Numbered from the stretch's first letter, positions 12,788-24,665 are shown. The stretch is 64,000 bases of DNA from Phellopilus nigrolimitatus (GCA_021029095.1 JAJOHG010000017.1:310001-374000); one strand, 5' to 3'. The notes: generated by a model from the sequence alone, not told the origin. Made by a program: numbers and translations.

Positions 12788-14203
12788 TTCAAGGCGTTTG
12801 GACCGGAGATATAGAAAAGGGAGGTCTGATCGCTGGTGGCGCAAATGTTCGTCTACCAAAGCCAGATGGTTAGCTTTTTGTACGAAATCATTTGGTCGGT
12901 TTGGAGATCCGGACCGAAACGCACCTGTTCAGCACCAGCCCTTTCAGCGCCCTGATCTCCTTCCTGATTTCTTCTTGCTGCGGGCCCAATGGGGCCGACA
13001 TACTCAGCGCTGTTCCAGGCATGCGAAGTGTATGCGACGCCAAAGCATACGTCTGAGTCGTAATATACCCTGTAAAGTCCGAGAGCGTTTCGAAGGTCCG
13101 TTGGTACGGATTAGCCTTCGAGCGAGGAGGGGGCAGGGAAGACTTGAGAGATGAAAGAGAGTCCATGAGCGGCGTAGAGGTGGGTGGAGGTGGGGATGGA
13201 GGGGTGTATGCGCAGACGAGTCTCCCGTTCACATCCACCTCTGAGAAACAAGAGTCGGTCGTCAGTGTTTCCCAGAGGGAGCTCTATCAGGATATAAGCC
13301 TTTTCTTGCTATACATTCCGGAGAGTCATTTAGAACTCACCAGGTATTCTGCACCCTTTTCGCTATTTAACCAAGGAAATTTCTCTTCTAGCATCACGAA
13401 CAACTCGTCTTTGGTAGCCTTCTTCCCCTCCGCCGCTAGTCCCTCAATCGCGCATCGCAAAAGGGTAAGCCCGGGGATATCTATGGGGGCATTCAGATCA
13501 AGGTCAAGCTCCTGGAGGCTATGTTTCCGTGCGAGGTCGGAAGGCTCTCGCGGAATAGATGGGGAAGGAAGCACGTTTAGAGTTTCCGCCTGCGCAGTTC
13601 TGAAGGTGATAAGAGATTCATTCAGTCGGGTAAGAAGAGAGATTTGGTGTTGTTTAAGCGAGCGTCGCGCGAGCGCTGAGCGTGTGAGGCGGGGGAGTAG
13701 GAATTTCTGGGTATCCAATTAAACCGGCTTCCGGGAACATGGAGTTTACGGAGACTTACGTAGTAGATTAATATGAGGATTGCCGAGCCGCCCGTCAGCC
13801 ATGTGAAGACTTTTGCCATTCCCATGAGCATGTAAGGCAGGTTAGAAGGCGGCGGCTGGGGGTAGGTGCGAGGAGGGACAGCAGGAAGCTGAGGGGGCTT
13901 TGCGCACACCAGAACGCCGTCAGAATCACACAACATTACATGTACTAGGAGAGAGATACCACACACCAACTCCCGCATCAGACCTTCAATTTCTCTTTCA
14001 TCCAGCCCTTTCTCTGCCAGAAAACGCCGTTTAGCTGGAGGCTGCTCGTGCACTACGTGCGGGGACGTGAGGAACACGCGAGCACGGTCCAGGAGAGCAT
14101 TTCGATCTTCAGGAGGCGGCGTCGCTGAGGTTGTAGAATTCGATGCGTGTTCAGTCGTCTCCGAGGACGCTGCCAGTCCGCTGTTCTCGCTGTCGTCGGC
14201 CAT
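12788..14203 (-). CDS. PEX14: Peroxin 14, peroxisomal docking complex
   Basis: Membrane component of the peroxisomal import docking complex, where it binds the PTS1 receptor Pex5 and Pex13. The N-terminal Pex14 signature is clear: ALLDRARVFLTSPHV, PPAKRRFLAEKGL, DEREIEGLMREL. A Pro-rich spacer (PPQLPAVPPRTYPQPPP) leads to a hydrophobic segment (LMGMAKVFTWLTGGSAILILIYY). A helical region (LLPRLTRSALARRSLKQHQISLL) and a coiled-coil C-terminus (QQEEIRKEIRALKGLVLNR) follow. Five or so short introns are inferred. The last exon is uncertain: splicing to the AG near 12829 would end the protein at 12788, while reading through ends it at 12888. The start at 14203 (MADDSENSG) is the first in-frame Met. 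Confidence 0.88.
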
Positions 14204-14494
14204 GGTGACGAGGGACCTTCACAGGTGCCGCGACCGCGATGGCTTTGCACATGATTTTCGAAGCGAGCGTCATAACGCCGACTTGTCATTGGCTTGCATA
14301 ATATTGATACTTGGTCAATCGGCCCGCTCAATGCTCAATGATGGTCAAACGTTTTGGGCCTCGTACGATGTCCACGACTTTCTGATAACCTCTTTGGCCC
14401 GTGTGCATGCTCGCCCGTCCGACGCATTGATATCATTTTATTATCTGCGTCGCGGCGATTAGAAAACCGCAAATTCTTTCCTCTCTGTTTTGCT
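14204..14494. promoter_or_regulatory. Divergent promoter PEX14 / MFS permease
   Basis: The 291 bases between divergent start codons at 14203 (-) and 14495 (+) must serve as promoter for both genes. No clear TATA box was found and no open frame is convincing. Confidence 0.4.
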
Positions 14495-16900
14495 ATGTCT
14501 GTACTGCAAGGGCTACGGCGCTTTGTCTGGGGCGAGATCCCTGCATCAAGAGAGGAGAGGATCCTGCTATTCAAGATCGATTGGTTCATTTTGTCATATT
14601 GCTGTCTCATGGTAAGCCTGTCTGCACAACAAATGTGTTTGGGGTGACGCTGAGGCTTTCGCAGTATTTTACAAACTGTAAGACCGAGCTTTAAATAACA
14701 GCTATATGTGCAACCGTGATTCTCAGCCAAACATCAAAGACCTTGATAGATCAAATGTATCAAATGCGTATGTATCTGGTATGAAAGAAGAGCTGAACAT
14801 GCAAGGCAACGACTTCAACGTGAGCGGTCCCCCTTCCTCCCCCTCGCTTTTATGCACCTAATTTACCAGGTTCGCATACTCAGAAAATAAATACACTCTT
14901 TACGTGTGGCTATATTGTCGGCATGATTCCGAGTCCGTTAGCCGCTTATGCACGTTTGAAACGAGTTGGAATTTTTGACGAGAGAAGACAGATAATCTAA
15001 TGCTCCAAGTCGTCCCCCCGCGAATTTGGTTCCCGCTCATGCAGATAATTTGGGGCGTCTTGACATTTTCGTACGAAACTCTCAACAAGAATTATCACAA
15101 GCAAATTCTCACCTTGGGCTGACTGTTTTAAATTCTCCTAGTACGAGTGCTGCAAGGACAATTCAACAAGTATGTTTACGCCCGTACGTGTCTAAATCTC
15201 TGCTGCGCTAAACACATTCATTTGTTAGGTCTGGGCCATACGCTTCTTGCAGGGTATAGCAGAGTCCTCGACGTTTGTGGGGACACATTATGTACTTGGC
15301 TCGTAAGCAGCAATTCAGCAATTTATTGGAACCCTCTTCATACTAAGCAATGGGAGCGACTGAATGTAGCTGGTACAAGCCCGCTGAGCTTGGCAAGCGC
15401 TCTGGGATATTCACCAGCTCGGGTCTCGCTGGAACGCTGTACGTACACAATGCCATTTAGGTATTTACTTTATTTTAACTCAACGTTTGTTGGCAGATTC
15501 TCCGGAGTGCTGCAAGCCGCTGTGTACAAGTATGTGCTAATTATAATACTCTGAAGCAAAATTTGATGACCTAACTTTCGGGGACAGAAATCTCAATGGA
15601 CACGCAGGGCGGAGCGGATGGAGATGGCTGTAAGATGATCATCGCGTTGGAATCGCCGAAATGTGATCCTAAACTCTCATACAGGTTCATCATAGACGGC
15701 GTCATCACCCTTCCTATCGCGCTTTACGGCTTTGCCATCTTTCCAAACGTCCCTGCCACCACAGATGTGTTTTATATCTCTGAGCGAGTGAGTGAACACG
15801 CTGTGCATTGATATATGTATCTGTATTTATTTTTCCTGATTGCTCTCCAGGAACGTCTCCTCGCGTCTTCGCGTCTCGAATCTGCGTCCGACACTGATAT
15901 TGACACCAAGAAACACAGTCCTTTCCTGGGATCTCGCGCGCAGAGTGCTGAGGCGGTGGAGATGGTACTGCTGTAGTCTGCTTTTTGCGATCTCCGGCGA
16001 GACAGAGAGCTTCGGGTCGAACAACCTGATGGGCCAGTGGCTAAAGGCCATCGGAGGGTATAGCGTCGAGCAAACTGGTGAGTCGGAGTCATATTCTACC
16101 ACTCTCACGTCAGACTTTAATTCTGTTTTTCCTAGACTACTATCCCTCCGGACAGACGGCGTTTGCTATTGTATCTACGCTGGTTTGCGCGACATGGACC
16201 GACTACACGCGTGCGCGGTGGCCGGTGCTTGTATACATGTCAATCGCGCTCATCGTCTCGAGCATATTGATATTAATATGGAGTACGCCGACGGCGGCGA
16301 AGTTCTTTGCATATTGTTCGTGCGAAGCTACTCCTTTTATTTCGGGCGAGCGGATGTACTAAGAAACGGAAACGACCATCTTTTACAGATTTGGCGGGGG
16401 CGTCGTACGCTGGGCAAGCGACTACGTTCGCGTGAGTTACTTCTTACTTCTGCCTATTTTATCTTTTTTTGCGCAGGCGACTCATGTTGTTTTCTTTCAG
16501 ATGGGCAAATCAAATCTGCGCGGATGACGACCAAGAGCGGGCCATAGTGCTCGCATCTATGAAGTGCGTTCTATTTATTAATTGCACTGTTACAACGCAC
16601 TGACCTATCTCTTTTCATCATTCTTAAAATGTTCAAAGCATGTGGAACAATGTCATCAACGCCTGGTGGCCGCTCGTCTTGTACCCCGCTTCGGACGCAC
16701 CGCGGTTTCACAAAGGCATGATCGCGATGATCTGCACGTGCGTCGCAACGCTTGGTGTGACTGCGCTAGTTTGGTACTTTGAGAGACGAGAGCGAAGGAT
16801 GAAGATCAAGAGACGACGAGAAGGGGACGATGAAGGTGAGGTAGAAGAAGAAAAAGAGGTACATAGGGAAAGCAAGGAGTCGAGTAAGGATAAGCTTTGA
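14495..16900 (+). CDS. ACS-family MFS permease (pantothenate/allantoate/vitamin type)
   Basis: Major-facilitator transporter of the anion:cation symporter family, the group of yeast Fen2, Dal5, Vht1 and Tna1; it should import a small carboxylate or vitamin across the plasma membrane. Read across about twelve short introns, the protein shows the family hallmarks: [79 protein letters not shown], then the second half with [18 protein letters not shown] and [21 protein letters not shown]. It ends in a charged Arg/Lys/Glu tail. Between [12 protein letters not shown] and VLSWDLARR the frame changes near 15870-15920; a 46-base intron would explain it, a single-base error is the alternative. The substrate cannot be told from sequence; Fen2-like (pantothenate) resembles it best. 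Confidence 0.88.
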
Positions 16901-17473
16901 GCATTAAAATGAAGAAATAAAGAGCATTCGGACGGATGAAGCCGAACACGTGGATCACATTGAATTTTACCGTGATGCCTAGCAACACATCGATGTGGTT
17001 CCACGACGCGTCGCTGTGTCGGCCACGCGTTCCGTACGGCGAGCAACGCCCGGATTGCTAGCGGACTGAGGGACAAAAAAGAGAGAGATGCCTGTAGGCT
17101 TTTGACAGCGAAGAGAATATAGTGAAGTGCGAAGGCCTGCTGCGCAGCTGTGCAGAGAGAAATGAGAAGTAAAAAGAGAATTTATAGTAAAAGGAGAAAA
17201 ATGAGCGGGTGATATGTTGGAGTGGGAAATAGGTCGCTAAGCGAGTTCGTGTAGCCGCGCTAGTCGCCGACTCGCCTACGCTAATTGTGCTCTCCTCCTC
17301 CTCCCTCTCTGTCCCGACCTTGACGACCTCTCGTCCATTTCCCTTCTCTTCCCGCAAACTCACAATTGCAGTCGCTGCTTGACGTAGATCTGTCGAGCAT
17401 CTCTGCATTTCCGTCCAACTCACCCAGACACTCTTTTCTCAACTCATCTCCTTCCTACTTACCCCTCGACCTC
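16901..17473. promoter_or_regulatory. 3' UTR and promoter of downstream membrane protein
   Basis: This spacer between two genes on the same strand holds the permease 3' end and the promoter of the Ser/Thr-rich protein. The last 200 bases are CT-rich (CTCCTCCTCCCTCTCTG and similar near 17291), a usual fungal promoter feature. No gene seen. Confidence 0.45.
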
Positions 17474-19154
17474 ATGATGGCTCCGGGTCCTCTTGAAGCT
17501 GCTTTCCAGAGACGGGCTCTCTTGGGTCGTACGTCGATGCGTTTATCTGCTGTTTCTTAAAGTCCTTTGTCTTATTCGTTTACCCTGCTCCCGTAGTGCT
17601 TCCCGACGGGTGAGCCTTACGCAGCTTATGCGCCTCAAATCACGCATCTGATCTTGTTCAAACCAACAGTCCTTCTTCGTCCACGTCTGATGCGACGGCG
17701 AAAACGACTGCAGCTGCTGCAGCAGCGACCGGGACAGCAACCTCTTCCGATTCTGGCCTACTTGGCGGCCTAAATAGCGTCGTCGGCGGTGTGACAAGTG
17801 CCGTTGGCGGGGTAGTTTCCAGTATACTACCTACGCCAACCTCGTCGTCGACGACCACGTCGAAAAGGTGCGTTCAGTTTCCATGCAACTTTTGTTTGCG
17901 ATACCGACAAGATATTTAGCTCTCTCTTCTTCTTCTTCGTCTACAACGACTTCTTCTAGTACCACTTCAACCACCTCTTCGACCACCTCTTCGACCTCTT
18001 CGACGTCGTCTACGACCACCTCTTCCTCTTCCTCTTCCTCGTCTTCTTCGAGTTCCTCTGTGAGCACTCCTACAAGCACCCCATCGCCTGATTCGGCACC
18101 TCAATCAACCTCGCAGAGCGAGAGCCTATCCGTTTCTACCTCAGGAAACCAACTGTTTACCGTTACCGCGACGCTTCCAGCGTCTTCTTCCGCCGCGCCG
18201 ACAGCAGCGCAGGCCCCAAAGTCCTTCCTGGAGAACAAGCCGCTCTCGGGCACCATCTTCGCGCTTGCGGGTGTCGTTGGCCTCGTGATCCTCATCATCA
18301 TGGCGACCTGGTTCATGCGCCGGTTTGTGCTATATTATGCGAGATGCTATCCAATCGTTGACACGCACTTTGTAAACAGATCGCGGAAGAACAGGCTCGA
18401 GGCAGACGCGGAGAACTTCAACGATGCGTTCCGCAACCCCGACTTCTCCAACGCCGGCGGCATGGGCGGCGCCTTCCCGAGCGAGAAGATCGAGCGCACA
18501 GCATCGGGCCGCACAGCGCGCTCGAACGGCAGCGCGAGCGACGAGGCGCTCATCGGCGGCTATGGGCATACCCATCAGTCAAGCGACGGCATCGTCACGC
18601 AGGAGAATGCACCGCCGATGCAGCAGCAGCAGCAGCCCGGCGCGCGGGGCTTCACGGCCCTCCCCGCTCCGCCTGGACTCACTGGCCCACGTGCGCACCA
18701 TCCCGGCGTCCCGGCGAACTCGTATGCATATGACAACCCTTACGACAACGGCCAGCGCGCGGCGTACCCGGCGTACCAGCCCGGGCAGTACGCGAACGGC
18801 GCGCCTCCTGCCGCGTTCGCCCCGCAGCAGCCCGCACAGCCGCTGCAGCGCTTGCCCACGAACATCAGCACGCGGCAGCCGCAGCCGCAGCCGCAGCCGC
18901 AGCCGCAGACGCCGCAGGGCCCGCCGTCCTCGCAGGCCCCGCAACTGGCGTACGCGGTCGGAGCGGACGCGCGCTACCGCGCGAACACGCCATCGCCGAC
19001 CGACGGGCGCCCGTCCTCGCACGCGAACACGTTCGGGAACGGGAGCGCTGAGGACGCGCGCAACTCGGGCGACGTGTACGCCGACTACGCGTTCGCGACG
19101 GGCCCCGGCCAGCAGGGGAACGCGCCGCGCAACCTCACAATCGCGAACGCCTGA
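17474..19154 (+). CDS. Ser/Thr-rich single-pass membrane protein, Mid2/Axl2-like topology
   Basis: Not assignable to a named family. The ectodomain is a mucin-like run of Ser and Thr (about 17900-18080), likely heavily O-mannosylated. One transmembrane helix follows (GTIFALAGVVGLVILIIMATWF, about 18250-18320), flanked by a basic stop-transfer (MRRSRKNR, joined across an intron at about 18323-18380). The cytosolic tail of about 260 residues is rich in Pro, Gln, Asn and Gly, with a QQQQQ run and a (PQ)n repeat at 18877-18909. This is the layout of fungal wall-stress sensors (Mid2, Mtl1, Wsc) and of Skg6/Axl2-type proteins, but no WSC cysteines are present. The N-terminus (MMAPGPLEAAFQRRALLG) is not a strong signal peptide. 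Two adjacent ATGs (17474, 17477) could start it. Confidence 0.75.
17925..18065 (+). repeat. Low-complexity TCT/ACC/TCG coding repeat (poly-Ser/Thr)
   Basis: An imperfect trinucleotide tract (TCTTCTTCTTCGTC, ACCACCTCTTCG and similar units) codes for the Ser/Thr run of the host protein. Such tracts vary in length between strains by slippage. Confidence 0.85.
18877..18912 (+). repeat. CAGCCG hexanucleotide repeat coding (Gln-Pro)n
   Basis: About five tandem copies of CAGCCG code for alternating Gln and Pro in the cytosolic tail of the Ser/Thr-rich membrane protein. The run is expected to be unstable in copy number. Confidence 0.85.
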
Positions 19155-19886
19155 GTGCGGTCGGGGGCCGGGCTGTCAGCGCAGAGGGGCGGCCGGAAGT
19201 GGAAACGGAAACGCGGCGGAAGCGACACGCACGCCGCCAGCCGAAGCTAACGCCGGCCTTAAGGATACCCTGTATGCATACGATACCATAGCTCTTTACG
19301 ACACTTTTCTGCACTAGTGCACACTTAACCACCTGCGGCTTACGGCTTTGCTTTAATTTCGACCTTGCTTTGGGCCTCCTTGTCCGACCTGATCCGTGAC
19401 CCTGCTCACCTCCGTCTTTGCTTTGGATTCTCGCCTCCTGCTGTTCAACCTCTGTAGCATACCCGGTTCCTGGTGTATTGGGTACATGTTTTTCTTTTCT
19501 TTTTTGCTTTCTTTTGCGTCCTTCCTTTGTATCCTAGTTGGATTTGATCTCTTTTGCGTCGCCTGTTCGCTGTCCATACTTCAATCCCCTCCTTACCTTC
19601 AACTTATTATCCTATTCGATCGCGAGAGGACTTTATATGATTATTAGTCCTTTTCTTTTCTTTCTTCTAAAGCAGTACTTATATAAAGCAGCAGTTTCCG
19701 CTAATGGATGTCCGTGCTAGTAGCGGACGGTCTCAACCGTAGCTTGTCAAGGAACTGTAGAATTTGTAGTTGTTTTCGATAAAAGTGAATTTGAGAAATA
19801 CATATTTAAGAAAGCAGATTAACCCAGCGGCGTATGCTATTGAAATTATTAGAAGAGAGTACAAGGTCCCTGGTCTATGTCTAGTA
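19155..19886. other. Intergenic, convergent 3' ends
   Basis: About 730 bases between convergent genes; T-rich tracts at 19490-19560 and 19640-19670 fit 3' untranslated sequence. No gene supported. Confidence 0.5.
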
Positions 19887-21574
19887 TCATCGCATCTCGT
19901 ACGTTAGCTCCTTCTCGAGGAGCTTGTTCACCGATTCCGGGTTGTCTAGGTATACTGCAGAACACATCGGTTCAGTAACGAGCATATATATAAGGAGGAA
20001 GCGAGGAAAAAGAATCGACATTCACCATGGTGTCCGGCGTTCTTGATAATGTAGATTTGCGCGTCTTTGTTCCCGGCTGCGCGGAGGCGCTCTACAGACT
20101 GTGCGCCTCCCTCGGGATCCATCCAGTCGTGCTGGCCATCTAGAGAGAAAACTTTTAATGAAGGGCTTTTGGGAGAAAGAAGTTAAGGCGGATGCGCACA
20201 AACGAAAGTAACGGGTATCTTCAGGCGGATATACGATCGACGAGTGGTTGTCGAGCGTGTGCGAAGGGTGCTAATAGGTGTGCTATAAGAGACGAATTCG
20301 ATGAGAAGAAGATGATGAGGAAGAAAGCGAGTCGACGGACAGATGCAGTATTCCCCAGAGCCCTTGGCTAGGGTGATGTTGAGGATATAATCGTTTATGT
20401 TGCGCGTCTCTTCTTCGGTGAGGCCGGAGAAGCGCCGAGAGGCGTACTGTGAGTTTATAACAGCTCGGATTAAACAACAAGCAAGCGAAGGAAAGACCGA
20501 TGACAACTTACCTTGCCCACAACCATAGGCCCAAAAACCGTCAACTGCCCTCACGATCTGGAAGGGACTACACCCCTCCTCCCAGAGATACGTCAATAAA
20601 CGCCTCGTCATCGACTCCTTCTCCCTCTTCTCCTTCTGCTCGTCGTGCGCCTCCTTCACGCGCTGCTTCGTCGCAGGCTCGGGTAGGGGCAGTCCTTGCC
20701 TGCGGCGACCCCTACGCCTGCCGAGCTCGACGTGACGCTCTCCTGGTCGTCCGTGAGCTCCCTGCTCGGCTGCGCGGCCTCAGGTGCGCCGAGCACAGCC
20801 CGCGGGGCTGAGCAGCACGAGCTTCGCGACGCGCTCCGGGAAGCGCAGCGCGTACGCGGCGCCGAGGTACGCGCCGAGCGAGTGCCCGACGAGCGTCATC
20901 TTGTCGACGTTCTGCGCGGCGCGCCACTCCTCGAGCGAGTCGACGAAGAACGCCTCGGCCTGCGCGACGCGCGAGGGGACGTCGGCGCGCTTCGCGGTGA
21001 CCGCGAACGGGACGCGCGCGGAGCGGCCCATGCCGAGCCAGTCGAGCGCGTGCAGCGGCGCGCCGGCGGCCGCGACCCAGCGCGCGAGCGCGGGGTAGTT
21101 GCGGAAGTAGAAGCCGAGCCCCGCGCCGTAGCCGTGCAGCAGGACGACGGGGTGTGCGCGCGGCGCGGGCGGCGGCGCGGTGGGGGTGATGGAGAAGACG
21201 TTGAGGAACTGCTTCGGCGCGGAGAGGAGCACGCGCGCGGAGGCGCCGATGACGGGCAGGTCTGTGTTCTGCCGCGCCCAGGTCGGGGACTGGTAGAAGG
21301 GCAGCATCCTGGAGGCCGGCAGGGATTCGGTAAGTGGGTCGGTTAGGAGAGGCTATATGCGCCGAGACGCACCTGAGCAGCCGCTCCTCGCTCGCCGCAC
21401 TTTCTTTCTCTCCTGCTCCCCACCTAGTCGTTGGCGTTGTCAGTATCCGAAACAGAGCACACCGTAGCAAAGCAGCTCACCAGCTCCTCACGCTGGCCAC
21501 AAACGACGAGGGATGTCCCTCGCGGGCGGGAGCGGGCTCGTCTCGGAGCTCATTCGGATTACCTCAGCTGCCAT
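19887..21574 (-). CDS. ABHD4/5 (CGI-58)/Cld1-type alpha/beta hydrolase
   Basis: Lipid hydrolase or acyltransferase-like protein of the CGI-58 family, which includes yeast cardiolipin deacylase Cld1. Features in order: SWWGAGEKESAASEERLLR (spliced), the oxyanion loop VVLLHGYGAGLGFYFRNYP, LDWLGMGRS, nucleophile elbow LVGHSLGAYLG, a linker, WEEGCSPFQIVRAVDGFWAY, LKIPVTFVYGQHDWMDPEGG with the acid-loop Asp, and GHHVYLDNPESVN. The last holds the catalytic His and an HX4D motif (H-H-V-Y-L-D), typical of the family. The first exon is tentative: SSFVASVRSWW is supported, but the Met at 21574 is one base out of frame. Single-base frame shifts are also needed near 20225, 20700 and 20800, so this copy may be decayed or the sequence imperfect. 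Confidence 0.8.
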
Positions 21575-21988
21575 GGTCAGCGAGTGTCTGAGAACTAGGC
21601 GCGCTATCGTGCTCGAGCGGGCGTTGGAGTCGGTGGTGGTTTGTGGTCAAGTGTCGGACAAGCTCGTGAGCGAGCCTTTTGAGTGCGTGCGCATGTGCAG
21701 CGCCTCGTCGTGAGAGGTCGTGTAGGCTGTGCCGGTTGATTGCGTGGCCTCGGGCTCGGAGTGCGACGATCATGCTGACGTTGCGTGTCGGCCTGCCCAG
21801 CACAGCTCGCATTCACAACAACAAAAATAAAACCAAATGTTTCATTCCCGCATAGCAGCAGCGACAGCACAACAGAGAAAGACAAAACAATCAAGCTAAT
21901 AAACTCAGCAAATAGCACAATCTAAAGATACACCTTGAGATCGACGGGAATTCGAACAATCATTCATCATACTCGTACAATCGCTGCA
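21575..21988. other. Intergenic between two minus-strand genes
   Basis: This region should hold the BCY1 3' UTR and the ABHD promoter. I see no further gene or repeat. Confidence 0.4.
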
Positions 21989-23533
21989 TCAGCGAGACAT
22001 CCTGCCCAGCGGTCCGTAGTTGGGCCCGTAGCTCTCGCCCGCCTTGCGCTCCATTATCTCGCGCAGAGGACCAAGCAGGCGCGTGAAGGCGGCCGCGTCA
22101 AGCGCAGGCGACCTTGAGCTTGGATGCGGATGGGTCTGTGCGCTGGACAGCGCTGACCGTGGCTGCGCGCGGCGAGCGGCGGAGGAGGGACAATTCTGTC
22201 AAAGGAGATGCATTAATTGATTAAACGTAAAAATGAACACGTCTGTCGTACCTCCGAAGTATTCGCCCTTGCGAAGGAGCCCGACCTTAACCTCGCGTTC
22301 GCCGTCTTCATCAGGTTGCTTTTTCGTCACAACCGCCTCGCCCTCTTCCACGAAGAAGAAAGTGTCACCCAGTTCACCCTGCTTGACCACCGTGTCGCCA
22401 TCCAAGTAGACCTTCGACGTCAGCGCATCCGCGATCTTGCTCCTTTCCTCTGCAGACAGGGAAGACAGCAGAGGCACGGTCGACAGGAAGTGCTCGTACA
22501 TCGTGCGGCGCCTGTGCGCCGCCTTGAGAATGATCGTGCGGAACGTAATGCGATCCACGCGCCAGAGCGTCGAATGCTCGATCGCCAGCACCGTCGCGGC
22601 ACGCGGGTGGCCGTACATCAGCGCCAGCTCGCCGAACGACATGCCAGGCGTGCACTCGGCGACCTTGCGGCCAAAGTCCGGGTGGTAGCCCGGCGCGACG
22701 AACTTGTCCCCCGCGCCCCCGTTCGCTGATTTATCAGAGTCGTGCGCAGTGACCGCGGGTGGCGGGAGCGCATCGGGCTGGATGAAGCAGTGCAGCAGCC
22801 CGCTCTCGACGACGTAGAAGTACTCGCCGACGTCGCCCTGGCGGATGACGACCTCCTGCGCGGCGACGGTGATCTCCTGCATCGCGTTGAGCACGCCCGT
22901 CTCCTGCTCCTCGTCGAGGTCGCGGAAGATGAAGTTGCTCGAGATGGACGACTTGATGCGCTTCAGCTGCTCGGGCGTCTTGGGGAACACGGGCGTCGGC
23001 TCGTTCGTGTCGCTGTCGACCATGATCGACTCGGCGCTGACGGACGTGCGGCGCGCCAGGATGGTCGCCGAGGGCTGCAAGAATCCGCCTGGTTGGGGGG
23101 TAGGGGACAGGTGGTCGTACCCGCCGGGCGGGAAGCCAGAGACGGGCGACATGGGATCGATTTGCAGAGCCGGCGGGGGCGGGGGCGCATGCGCGTTTCC
23201 GAGTAGCGCGTTACCCGGAACGTTGAGCGTGCCGAACGGACTCGCGGCGGCGGCTATGGACGGCCTGTGGTGCGGAAAGGAGTGCCTGTGGGCCGGCGAG
23301 AAGGGCGAGATGCTCGTGAGCCCGCTGGTGCCGAGGGGCGCATCGACGTAGAGCTCTGCGGGCAGGTCGCGGGCTGCGGCGGATGCGCGGCGCGAGAGGA
23401 CGTCACGCGTCCTTGCCCGTTGCTCCTCGAGGCGGTTCTGGAACCAGTTTGCGCAGAACTGGAGGGCGTCCTTGGGCTGCACGCGGTGGACGTCGCGCGT
23501 GAGGTCGGCGACGAGGGCGTCGAATGTTGACAT
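21989..23533 (-). CDS. BCY1: cAMP-dependent protein kinase regulatory subunit
   Basis: Inhibitory subunit of PKA, releasing the catalytic subunits on cAMP binding. The N-terminal dimerisation/docking helix begins MSTFDALVADLTRDVHRVQPK and includes ALQFCANWFQNRL. The inhibitor site RRTSVSA (about 23030-23055) has a phosphorylatable Ser, so it is a type II-like substrate site. Two cNMP-binding domains follow. Their phosphate-binding cassettes are FGELALMYGHPRAATV (about 22570-22640) and FGELSLLRRSPRAATV, the second formed across an intron (about 22195-22252). The C-terminus reads LDAAAFTRLLGPLREIMERKAGESYG. Near 22104 one extra G shifts the frame and creates a stop just before this segment. Start at 23533 is chosen because the family consensus begins there. 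Confidence 0.92.
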
Positions 23534-24665
23534 CAAAGCAGGAATTGTGTGGCTTTCGAAAGCTTGGACTGAGTTAGTAGGAGAATGAGATGGAGACAAG
23601 CTGAGCCTTTTATATCGGAGAATGGAGAATGGAGAATGCTGTTTGCTGGTAGTGACTGGGTACAATGGGCAACGCGTCTCGCGCCAATCCCTTTTCCACG
23701 TGCGGCGATCCTAAAATATTAGGTAGTCCTACTTATCAGGGGATTTATTCACCTTGGTTTCGGTGCTTCACTGTAACCGCAACCACATTCACATCTTCGT
23801 CCGAGATGACTCACTCTCAGTACAAGGAAATTATGTCCACACGACCCTTGTTTCTTTCTCCGGTCGCTTGTTCAGACTCAATACCCGGAAGCATCTTCCT
23901 TATCGAGAGGCCTTTGTTCTTTTTTCCTTTTTCTTTTTCTTTCAGGCTTCAGGCGGTGACTATCCTCAGTGCTGTAGGCCAGCTTTGCCGGACCCGCGAC
24001 TCGCGAGACAGCTGTGAAACCGTTGAAGACCGGTCCTCCGAGTTTAAAGGATGATCATGACGGATGTACATGTGTACCTGTGCTCGTCGAACAACAACGC
24101 GATGTCCTCTTGTCAACTTATTATTTACGCCGATAATGCCGACCGCGGGGAAACACGCCATCATTCAGACTACTCCTCATGCTACAAATGTTGTCGCAAC
24201 ATCTTGCTTGCGCTGTCACTCCTCAACGGATCATTGTTTTTGGAATTTAACTTTTCCGCTACAGTGAACCACGTGACAGGATGGAGATATGACGCGACGC
24301 GCAGTGTCGGACTCCCAAAGTCCGACGCTGCCTTTGAGAACCGCTACGGTTTCTCAAGCTCTTTTTTTGGAAACATCAAGAGCACCTGAGCAGCACCTGA
24401 GCGCTACTTGTGGCTTTGACAAAGCATATTGACTTCCAAATTCAGGTAAAGATATCCTTGGGGTTACTCCACAGTGAGTAAATCCGAGTGGTGACCCCCT
24501 CGATCTGAGGGTGACACGCGCAACGTCACGCTGACCTCATTCGTACGGCGGGGCTCCAGCTCGATTCGCTATATAAACCCTGTTATTTTCGCATTCGAGA
24601 GCCCAGAAATCACGAAATTCCTACAACCTCCACCGAAATAAAACCTCTACATCGAGAACTTCATC
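23534..24665. promoter_or_regulatory. Divergent promoter region BCY1 / first CsbD-like gene
   Basis: A 1.1 kb gap between divergent starts. A near-perfect triplication of GGAGAAT lies at about 23617-23638. A TATA box for the + gene lies at 24570-24577, and a CCCCT (STRE-like) motif occurs near 24495, which would suit a stress-responsive gene. Open frames here are short and unconvincing. Confidence 0.5.
24567..24580 (+). promoter_or_regulatory. TATA box of CsbD-like gene 1
   Basis: TCGCTATATAAACC lies 86 bases upstream of the start codon at 24666. The same 14 bases occur upstream of the tandem paralogue, which supports a functional core promoter. Confidence 0.75.

Noticed and set aside
15870..15920. 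Frameshift in the MFS permease as a proof of pseudogene
   Set aside because: A 46-base GT-AG intron can restore the frame, so decay is not demonstrated.
20696..21346. 216-codon + strand frame opposite the ABHD gene
   Set aside because: Shadow frame of GC-rich codons; the minus strand has clear alpha/beta-hydrolase motifs.
23617..23638. GGAGAAT triplication upstream of BCY1 as a regulatory element
   Set aside because: Too short and simple to assign a function; noted only within the intergenic entry.
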